From Treponema sp. (GTDB lineage Bacteria; Spirochaetota; Spirochaetia; Treponematales; Breznakiellaceae): 8,981 nt of DNA. A program made the translations under genes and the position numbers. The notes beneath the pieces were generated by a model. It was not told the origin of the DNA. It saw only the letters and a program-made list of their open reading frames with translations, and ran no database searches. The stretch lies in the NCBI GenBank assembly GCA_031284385.1, contig JAISZZ010000042.1, forward strand, positions 1-8,981. The letters run 5' to 3'. Positions within the stretch are counted from its first letter, which is position 1, and every line of letters begins with the position of its first letter. Of this stretch, positions 1-5,246 are shown piece after piece.

Positions 1-260
1 TATGAAACATTGGAACGCTCCTGCCTGTCTATGGGAAAACGATATCTATTATTTTTCGCCCATCCGTATATATCAGGGGAAAGAGGCGCAAACGAAAACA
101 GTAACGGTATTATACGCCGGTTTTTTCTAAAGGGAACTGACTTTGCCAATGTCTCTGATGGGAAATCGCTAAAGCGCAGACGCGGATGAATCGTTATCCC
201 AGAAAAATCCTTAACGGCTTACCCCCTATAAAATTGTTTCCTCTCAGGCTATTGGCATGA
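1..260 (+). pseudogene. IS30-family transposase, 3' end, frameshifted
   Basis: This is the C-terminal part of a DDE transposase; its 5' part lies outside the window. Frame 1 reads through the catalytic-glutamate region FAHPYISGERGANENSNG and then IRRFFLKGTDF, both typical of IS30-family transposases, and stops at TGA 187-189 after a non-family tail. The expected tail, IAKAQTRMNRYPRKILNG and PPIKLF, appears in frame 3 from about base 162 and stops at TGA 258-260. A one-base loss near GATGGGAAA (157-165) explains this, since stepping back one base gives SDGEIAKAQ. The junction is not a canonical -1 slippery heptamer, so a decayed gene (or a sequencing error) is more likely than programmed frameshifting. 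The right terminal inverted repeat should lie within about 50-100 bases after 260, but I could not place it without the left end. Confidence 0.82.
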
Positions 261-270
261 GAGCCTTTTT
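241..270 (+). terminator. Weak terminator-like hairpin after the transposase
   Basis: CTCTCA (241-246) can pair with TGAGAG (258-263) around an 11-base loop, and a run of five T follows at 266-270. The stem contains the stop codon of the restored transposase frame. The stem is short, so termination is only plausible. Confidence 0.4.
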
Positions 271-347
271 CATCTACAGTTCATTTCTGCCTTAATTGTG
301 TCATTTGTCCTGTCCCTTCAGCCTTAGCAACAATAGCGACATTCCGC

Positions 348-376
348 TTGACGAACGGAAATATGTATGGTTTACT
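348..376 (+). promoter_or_regulatory. Putative sigma-70 promoter of the metal-uptake operon
   Basis: TTGACG (348-353), a 17-base spacer, then TTTACT (371-376) with an extended -10 TG at 368-369. Transcription would start near 383 and give a leader of about 110 bases before the first gene. The -35 lies inside the imperfect inverted repeat TTCCG (342-346) / CGGAA (356-360), a plausible but unproven operator. The ten bases CCGCTTGACG are identical to those at the -35 of the downstream dapL promoter. Confidence 0.5.
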
Positions 377-428
377 GAAAAAAGCAGTATGAAACTGTTC
401 CTGCCCGTCCTAAAAGGATGCCTGAACC

Positions 429-487
429 GGAGATGAACTCCTTACAAAGGTTTTCGTAGAAAACCAAAAAAATCCTCTTTTAAGGAG
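429..487 (+). promoter_or_regulatory. 5' leader with possible Shine-Dalgarno-sequestering fold
   Basis: The ribosome-binding site AAGGAG (482-487) is six bases from the ATG at 494. CTCCTTA (438-444) is a perfect 7-base complement of TAAGGAG (481-487), so the site can be hidden. A perfect 7-bp hairpin, GGTTTTC (449-455) / GAAAACC (459-465), would sit inside that stem. The same CTCC bases can instead pair with GGAG (429-432), and CCTT can pair within AAGGA (414-418), giving an alternative fold with the site free. I recognise no known riboswitch consensus here. A metal-responsive translational switch is an inference from the complementarities and the genes downstream. Confidence 0.4.
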
Positions 488-493
488 AATAGT

Positions 494-1318
494 ATGAAAA
501 AGACTCATTTTATTGGAGTTATTGTAAGCGTACTGTTAAGCGTACTGTTAAGCGTACTGTTTGTGGAGACGCTGCCGGCTCATGAATTCTATGTAATTCC
601 TGATGAAGTAAAAGATTACAAAGCGGGCGATACCGTTAAAATCAACGCGCTGTCAACCCATTACTTTACCGTCGGCGAGGAGCTTGAGCCGGTTGAAGTG
701 AACGAAGCGCTTGTTTACAAAAATGGCAGGCAGTCAGGCGGTGCGCTGCCGCTTGAAAAAAACGTTGACAGACTATGGTACGAAACGACTTACAGGCTGA
801 CCGACGACACGCCGGTCGTAATCGTGGGCAACCGGAAAGGCGGCTATTACTGCCGGTTTACGGATGGCGGTTACGCGGATGGCACGAGGGCAGAAGTGAG
901 CGCGGCCATGCCGGGCAAAACCATAGCTACGGCGCGGTATTTAGCAAAATACTCAAAACTGTACCTGAATCCCAGCGCAAGCGACGCTAGTTTTTCTACG
1001 CCGCTGGGACACGACCTTGAAATAATACCGCTTACCAATCCGGCGAAATTGAAAAAGGGCGCGAAGGCAAAATTTCAAGTGCTTTATAAAAAACAGCCAC
1101 TTGTCAACACAGAAGTAGCCGCGACTTGGGACTATTACAATTACAAAACGCCCGATACATACGCCCATAAGGAAAAAACAGACGCGAAAGGCGAAGTTAC
1201 CTTCAAGCTTGACAGTAAAGGAATCTGGATTGTGCGGGCAAGCGACACCCGTCCCTCCACCAAACCTGACACGGACGAAGACAACATTGCAGCAATCGTG
1301 GTATTCGCCGTAAAATGA
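494..1318 (+). CDS. DUF4198-family periplasmic protein, NikK-like metal-uptake component
   Basis: Exported 274-residue protein that begins the metal-import operon. A Lys-Lys start and a hydrophobic segment (about residues 7-25) end at LPA before His30, so signal peptidase I would leave a mature N-terminus of HEFYVIPDEV. An AH(D/E)F-type start is characteristic of the DUF4198 family, which includes the NikK proteins encoded beside NikL, NikM, NikQ and NikO in bacterial nickel importers. The rest looks like an all-beta extracellular fold with a second Ig-like part (about 180-274, including TDAKGEVTFKLDSKGIW). It probably delivers or concentrates metal in the periplasm. The start is fixed by AAGGAG at 482-487. 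The signal-peptide core is built from a perfect 12-bp tandem repeat. Its stop overlaps the next start as ATGA, so translation is probably coupled. Metal identity (nickel rather than cobalt) is inferred from the gene set. Confidence 0.72.
   Translation: MKKTHFIGVIVSVLLSVLLSVLFVETLPAHEFYVIPDEVKDYKAGDTVKINALSTHYFTVGEELEPVEVNEALVYKNGRQSGGALPLEKNVDRLWYETTYRLTDDTPVVIVGNRKGGYYCRFTDGGYADGTRAEVSAAMPGKTIATARYLAKYSKLYLNPSASDASFSTPLGHDLEIIPLTNPAKLKKGAKAKFQVLYKKQPLVNTEVAATWDYYNYKTPDTYAHKEKTDAKGEVTFKLDSKGIWIVRASDTRPSTKPDTDEDNIAAIVVFAVK
526..561 (+). repeat. Three perfect 12-bp tandem repeats in the signal peptide
   Basis: AAGCGTACTGTT occurs three times without interruption (526-537, 538-549, 550-561), in frame, encoding the SVLL-SVLL-SVLF core of the signal peptide. 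Gain or loss of a unit would change the hydrophobic core by four residues without shifting the frame. Confidence 0.95.
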
Positions 1319-1842
1319 TGCGCCTTTTGACGGCGAAAGCGAGGGAAAATCATGTTTTACTGTTCACTCTGGCGTTTGGACTGGTTCTTCCGGCGTATAT
1401 TTTTGGACACGGTGTTGAAGTTTACGACATAAGCAGGGAATACCGGCTTGTCCGCGTAGTTTATTTTAAATACAGTACCGGCGAGCCTATTTCGTTTGCA
1501 AAAATCAAACTATTCCCGCCGTCCACAGTGGAAAAGAACGTGGAATCCCTCGTTTCAATAACGGATAGAAACGGAAATTTCTGTTTTATTCCCGACGAAG
1601 AAGGGGATTGGCGAGTGGACATGGAGGACGGCATGGGACACAAAGGCAGTATCGTCGTCAACGCCGTTTTTGAACAGGGCGGGGACCAGATTGAACCGGA
1701 ACGGGGCGGTGGAAGAACCGCAGGCCACATTCCGCTTGCCTTCAACATAGCGTTGGGGTTAAGCCTATTGCTCAACATTTTCGGCGGATGGTACCTGCTT
1801 GGAAACCGGCGTAAAAGCGGCAGAGCCACAGGAGGCGGGTGA
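1315..1842 (+). CDS. NikL-like periplasmic protein with C-terminal membrane anchor
   Basis: A 175-residue protein with an N-terminal export signal (about 14-30), probably cleaved before His32 to expose HGVEVYDI. A small beta domain resembling carboxypeptidase-regulatory/transthyretin-like folds follows (about 44-118), and a single C-terminal transmembrane helix (about 142-163) ends in a basic tail. Features shared with NikL-type proteins are the AHG/GHGVE-like mature start, a TGEPISFAKIKLF strand, TDRNGNFCFIPDEEGDW and DGMGHK (105-110). NikL-type subunits stand in for CbiN/NikN in ECF metal importers, and no separate cbiN is seen here. The start overlaps the upstream stop (ATGATG at 1315-1320), so either adjacent ATG could serve. 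No good Shine-Dalgarno sequence is visible, consistent with translational coupling. The stop shares one base with the cbiM start. Confidence 0.72.
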   Translation: MMRLLTAKARENHVLLFTLAFGLVLPAYIFGHGVEVYDISREYRLVRVVYFKYSTGEPISFAKIKLFPPSTVEKNVESLVSITDRNGNFCFIPDEEGDWRVDMEDGMGHKGSIVVNAVFEQGGDQIEPERGGGRTAGHIPLAFNIALGLSLLLNIFGGWYLLGNRRKSGRATGGG

Positions 1843-2432
1843 TGCATATAAGCGAAGGGATACTCTCGCCGCCCGTCATCGCGGCAGGCTGGGCGCTCGC
1901 GGTGGGAGGGCTCGCGGCGGGGCTTAAAAAGACTCAGACGGAGAAACTGCCTGAAACAGCGCTCGTATCGGCGGCTCTTTTTCTCGCCTCGCTAGTCCAT
2001 GTTCCGCTGGGGCCTTCCAGCATACACTTGACCCTGCTTGGGCTTGCCGGCATCCTGCTCGGCTGGAGCGCCGTGCCGGCATTGTTTATCGCGCTGCTGT
2101 TGCAGGGAATACTGTTTCAGTTCGGCGGACTCTTGTCGCTGGGCGTAAATACGACCGTGATGGGGGTGGCGGCCTTATCGGGGGGCGGCTTGTACCGCCT
2201 CCTATCACGATTACATACGTTACGATTCTTGCCCGCGATTGCGGCGGGATTCGCCGCCGTAATCGCGGGAACTGTTCTTGTATGCGCCGCGCTCTTTTTT
2301 TCAGACATGGAACTTGGCGCCACCGCGGCGTTGTTGTTTGCCGCCAATCTGCCGCTCGCCGCTGTGGAGGGTGTCATATCCGCGTTTGTGGTAGCTTTTC
2401 TTTCAAAAACCGTTCCTCAGTATGTATCTTGA
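1842..2432 (+). CDS. cbiM: ECF metal importer substrate-binding membrane protein CbiM/NikM
   Basis: S-component that captures Ni2+ or Co2+ in the membrane. The 196-residue protein begins MHISEGILSPP, matching the family's MHI(P/x)(D/E)G start in which the N-terminal amine and His2 bind the metal. VHVPLGPSSIHL supplies His53 and His62, and by analogy with NikM the SSxH histidine is a likely further ligand. About six hydrophobic segments fill the protein, and it has no fused NikN domain. I chose ATG 1842 over the in-frame GTG at 1839 because His must be residue 2 and because AGGAGG (1830-1835) is then six bases upstream. The upstream stop and this start overlap as TGATG. The 3' end overlaps cbiQ by 11 bases. 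The symbol could equally be nikM; the companion genes favour nickel. Confidence 0.88.
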   Translation: MHISEGILSPPVIAAGWALAVGGLAAGLKKTQTEKLPETALVSAALFLASLVHVPLGPSSIHLTLLGLAGILLGWSAVPALFIALLLQGILFQFGGLLSLGVNTTVMGVAALSGGGLYRLLSRLHTLRFLPAIAAGFAAVIAGTVLVCAALFFSDMELGATAALLFAANLPLAAVEGVISAFVVAFLSKTVPQYVS

Positions 2433-3120
2433 CCGGCTGGAATACAAAAATGACCCGCTGCTTCCGGTAGACGGACGCTGCCGTTTCATCTCGGCGGCGT
2501 TCTTTATAGTCGCGGCGGTTTACAGTACAAGCCTGACGGTGCTGGCCGGCCTTATTCTCCTCTGCCTGTTTGTGTTACTACGGGAATTGCGAGTAACGTT
2601 TCTACGTCTGATTCCGGTAAACATGATGACAGCCGCGTTTTGGCTCACGGTGCCGTTCGGTTTCAGCATCAACAGCGCGATAATATACACGCTGCGAATT
2701 AACGCCGCCGCGCTCATATACATGATATTTATAATTCCGATGGGTATCGGCGCGATAGCATCATCAATGACAAAATTACGGATACCAGAAAAACTAGTGT
2801 CGCTATTCATCCTTAGCTACCGGTATATATTTTTGCTGGGCGAGCGACTGTCCGTTACGTTAATATCGATGAAACTGCGGAGTCCAGAAAGCGGCGTAGT
2901 CAATCTATGGCGCTCATTCGCGGCGGTATTCGCGTCCACGATAGTCCGCGCCGTTTACCGTGCACAAAAGGTATCAACGGCGATGGTTTCACGAGGCTTT
3001 GACGGCGTATTTCCGGTAACGCTGATATTCAAATGGAGGCTTATGGACACGGCGGTGCTGGCTTTATCCGTGATTGTTTCAGCTCTGACAATTTATTTTG
3101 GGACAGGAGCTGCGGCTTAA
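2422..3120 (+). CDS. cbiQ: ECF metal importer transmembrane coupling protein CbiQ/NikQ
   Basis: T-component that transmits ATP hydrolysis by the ATPase to the substrate-binding subunit. The 232-residue membrane protein starts MYLDRLEYKNDPLLPVDGR, equivalent to the family's LDR-x-A-Y-x-N...DPR start. It has hydrophobic stretches at about 22-52, 66-82, 88-113, 127-140 and 208-226. The cytoplasmic coupling helices contain SMKLRS (149-154) and MVSRGFDG (188-195). The second matches the conserved (A/S)RG motif; the first is a divergent version with Ser in place of Gly. The start lies inside the end of cbiM, an 11-base overlap expected for coupled translation. Confidence 0.88.
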   Translation: MYLDRLEYKNDPLLPVDGRCRFISAAFFIVAAVYSTSLTVLAGLILLCLFVLLRELRVTFLRLIPVNMMTAAFWLTVPFGFSINSAIIYTLRINAAALIYMIFIIPMGIGAIASSMTKLRIPEKLVSLFILSYRYIFLLGERLSVTLISMKLRSPESGVVNLWRSFAAVFASTIVRAVYRAQKVSTAMVSRGFDGVFPVTLIFKWRLMDTAVLALSVIVSALTIYFGTGAAA

Positions 3121-3146
3121 AGGCGAATCAGCCGCCGCCATAAGTT

Positions 3147-3851
3147 ATGGAACAATTAGTTTTACAAAATATTACACTTGTTTACGACAAAAAACTCACA
3201 TCTCTAAAAGATATAAACTTTTCGGTATCGGAAGGTGAATGTGTGTGTGTCGCTGGAGCTAACGGGTCGGGTAAATCATCGTTGCTGCAAATTATGGCGC
3301 GTTGTCTAAAACCATCGTCCGGTGCGATTACGATAAACGGCGCAGGCAAAAACCGCTTAAGCGGCATTGTTTTTCAAGAACCTGAAGATCAGCTATTCAT
3401 GCCTACTGTCTGGGAAGATGTCGCGTTTGGCGTGATGAAAAAGGGTGTGGACTGCGAAACGGCAAAAACGCTTGCGATAAAAGCGCTTGAATCGGTGGAT
3501 GCAGCCGCGCTTGCGGAGAGGCCGCCATACAAACTTTCAGGCGGCGAAAAACAACGCGCCGCGCTTGCTTCAATTTTGATAATGGAACCTGAAATACTTT
3601 TACTTGATGAACCTACGGCATCACTCGACCCGCGAGCGCGAAAAAATTTAATTGCGCTGTTAAAAACTATGAAACGCACAAAAATTATCGCTACCCATGA
3701 TCTCGATATGGCTCTCGACCTTGCGACAAGGGTTATATTTTTACAAAATGGCCGGATAATTGCCGATTCTCCCGCTCCCGGTTACTTATTGTGTGAAGAC
3801 TTTCTACAAAATGCCGGACTGGAATTGCCGCTCAGCGTATCCCACCGTTAG
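3147..3851 (+). CDS. cbiO: ECF metal importer ATPase CbiO/NikO
   Basis: Cytoplasmic ABC ATPase that powers the importer. In order: Walker A GANGSGKSS (37-45, Lys43), Q-loop VFQEPEDQLF (75-84) with the extended EPEDQ typical of ECF ATPases, ABC signature LSGGEKQRAAL (130-140), Walker B ILLLDEP (150-156, catalytic Glu155), D-loop SLD (159-161) and switch His184 in ATHD. At 234 residues it is slightly shorter than many family members (often 250-280) but has every motif of one complete nucleotide-binding domain, so it would act as a homodimer. It follows cbiQ after 26 bases and is the last gene of the operon. No clear Shine-Dalgarno sequence precedes the ATG. Confidence 0.92.
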   Translation: MEQLVLQNITLVYDKKLTSLKDINFSVSEGECVCVAGANGSGKSSLLQIMARCLKPSSGAITINGAGKNRLSGIVFQEPEDQLFMPTVWEDVAFGVMKKGVDCETAKTLAIKALESVDAAALAERPPYKLSGGEKQRAALASILIMEPEILLLDEPTASLDPRARKNLIALLKTMKRTKIIATHDLDMALDLATRVIFLQNGRIIADSPAPGYLLCEDFLQNAGLELPLSVSHR

Positions 3852-3862
3852 GGGAATGCTGA

Positions 3863-3883
3863 AATCTTTCACCTTCAAAGATT
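3863..3883 (+). other. Hairpin downstream of cbiO
   Basis: AATCTTT (3863-3869) pairs perfectly with AAAGATT (3877-3883) around a 7-base loop. No T-run follows, so it is not a standard terminator. It could stabilise the 3' end of the operon mRNA. Confidence 0.4.
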
Positions 3884-3930
3884 CGGTTTGAAAGCGTATT
3901 AAGACAAAAATTACTACTGAAGACAGGGAC

Positions 3931-3972
3931 GGCGCGCCGGCTATGCGCCCACTGGTAACTTTTACCTTTTTT
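3931..3972 (+). terminator. Weak terminator candidate for the metal-uptake operon
   Basis: GGTAA (3954-3958) and TTACC (3962-3966) form a short stem with a 3-base loop, followed at once by six T (3967-3972). Just upstream, GGCGC (3931-3935) can pair with GCGCC (3945-3949). The final stem is only 5 bp, so efficiency would be low. Its place between the operon and the next promoter fits the role. The rest of the 3852-4034 gap shows no gene. Confidence 0.4.
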
Positions 3973-3999
3973 AATAGGTATATGAGAGCGGTAGGCCGC

Positions 4000-4028
4000 T
4001 TGACGGAGGGGGAAGGTCGATTTATTCT
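4000..4028 (+). promoter_or_regulatory. Putative sigma-70 promoter of dapL-rel
   Basis: TTGACG (4000-4005), a 17-base spacer and TATTCT (4023-4028). The -35 and the four bases before it (CCGCTTGACG) are identical to the promoter of the metal operon. The expected start point, about seven bases after the -10, falls on or next to the dapL ATG at 4035, which suggests a leaderless or nearly leaderless transcript. Confidence 0.5.
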
Positions 4029-4034
4029 TTGATT

Positions 4035-5246
4035 ATGGTTAAGCGAAATTCTAATATGAGCCGGTTAAAGGCCGGTTATCTGTTTCCAGAAATTGCCAGA
4101 CGGAGGAGGGAATTTGCCGCGTCGCATCCTGATGCCAAGATAATCAGCATGGGGGTAGGCAACACGACAGAACCTGTACTACCGCATATATGCGCCGCTT
4201 TGGTCGAAGGGGCACGGCGGCTGGGAAACGCCCGGACTTATTCCGGTTATGCTGACGAAGGGCTTGCCGAACTTCGCGAGGCTATTTCTCGCTCGCATTA
4301 CAACGGCGAGTTTGGAATCGATGAGATTTTTATAAGCGATGGCTCCAAATGCGACATAGGACGGCTTCAAACATTGTTTGGCAGAGACGCGAATGTCGCC
4401 GTGCAGGATCCATCGTATCCGGTGTACATTGATGGTTCTGTTGTAACGGGGGCGGCGGGGTGCGGAGACTGCGGCCCGGCGGAAAATGGTTATAGCCGTG
4501 TGAGGTATTTGCCTTGTACGCCGGAAAATAACTATTTTCCCGATCTCTCAAAATTGGAAAATGACAGTATTATATACTTTTGTTCACCTAACAATCCGAC
4601 CGGCGCTGTCGCCTCGAAACCACAGCTCAGCGCGTTAGTGGCCGCCGCGTTGAGGACAGGCTCTATCATTGTGTACGATGCGGCTTACTCGGAATACATA
4701 AGGGACACTTCGCTGCCAAAGACAATTTTTGAAATTGACGGCGCTAAAAAGTGCGCGATTGAAGTTAATTCATTCTCAAAATCGGCGGGATTTACAGGGG
4801 TGCGGCTTGGTTGGAGCGTGGTTCCCAAAGAGCTGCGCTTTTCAGGCGGCGAAAGCGTGAATGCCGACTGGTCGCGGCTTACGGCGACAATATTTAATGG
4901 TGCATCCAACATCGCTCAGTATGGCGGCCTCGCGGCTCTTGATGATGAGGGGAAAAAAGAAATTCGTGAACTGACGGATTTTTACCTTGGGAATGCCCGT
5001 CTTATACGGAACGTGTTAAAATCATTAAACATAAGCTGTATAGGCGGCGACAATTCACCTTATATCTGGGCGCGTTTTCCCGGACGGGATAGCTGGGATG
5101 TGTTCGCGGAACTTCTTGAAAAATATCATGTAGTAACGACACCCGGCTCAGGCTTTGGGCCAGCGGGAGAAACATTTATCCGTTTTTCAGCCTTTGGTCA
5201 CCGCGCCGATGTGGAAGAGGCATGCAAGCGTCTGACAACGAATTGA
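4035..5246 (+). CDS. dapL: LL-diaminopimelate aminotransferase
   Basis: PLP-dependent fold-type I aminotransferase that converts tetrahydrodipicolinate plus glutamate to LL-diaminopimelate and 2-oxoglutarate in one step, bypassing the succinylase or acetylase route to DAP and lysine. The 403-residue protein has the DapL-type start (MVKRNSNM...KAGYLFPEIARR), MGVGNTTEP (39-47), TYSGYADEGL (69-78), DPSYPVY (125-131), SPNNPTG (184-190), Asp215 in YDAAYSEY, PLP lysine Lys249 in NSFSKSAGFTGVRLGW, and FIRFSAFG (381-388) with the substrate-carboxylate Arg383. The usual DapL motif SFSKTAGFTGTR is only slightly changed. ATG 4035 gives the family N-terminus; a TTG at 4029 is in frame but less likely. 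There is no correctly spaced Shine-Dalgarno sequence, since the GGAGG at 4006-4010 is too far away. The 3' end overlaps rel by 25 bases. Confidence 0.92.
   Translation: MVKRNSNMSRLKAGYLFPEIARRRREFAASHPDAKIISMGVGNTTEPVLPHICAALVEGARRLGNARTYSGYADEGLAELREAISRSHYNGEFGIDEIFISDGSKCDIGRLQTLFGRDANVAVQDPSYPVYIDGSVVTGAAGCGDCGPAENGYSRVRYLPCTPENNYFPDLSKLENDSIIYFCSPNNPTGAVASKPQLSALVAAALRTGSIIVYDAAYSEYIRDTSLPKTIFEIDGAKKCAIEVNSFSKSAGFTGVRLGWSVVPKELRFSGGESVNADWSRLTATIFNGASNIAQYGGLAALDDEGKKEIRELTDFYLGNARLIRNVLKSLNISCIGGDNSPYIWARFPGRDSWDVFAELLEKYHVVTTPGSGFGPAGETFIRFSAFGHRADVEEACKRLTTN

Noticed and set aside
157..166. Programmed -1 frameshift in the IS30 transposase
   Set aside because: The site TGGGAAA is not a standard X-XXY-YYZ slippery heptamer and IS30 transposases are normally made from one frame, so a mutation is preferred.
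270..493. Cobalamin or NiCo riboswitch before the metal operon
   Set aside because: I looked for a B12-box-like GCCACTG core and for the NiCo four-way junction bases and found neither; only the generic SD-masking fold is reported.
1839..1841. GTG start for cbiM
   Set aside because: It would put an extra Met before Met-His and weaken the conserved N-terminal metal site; ATG 1842 is also better spaced from AGGAGG.
1461..1847. 128-codon minus-strand ORF opposite the NikL-like gene
   Set aside because: The + strand frame has clear family motifs and operon overlaps; the antisense frame is a proline/serine-rich shadow.
4029..4034. TTG start for dapL at 4029
   Set aside because: In frame, but ATG 4035 reproduces the family's MVK start and fits the promoter position better.
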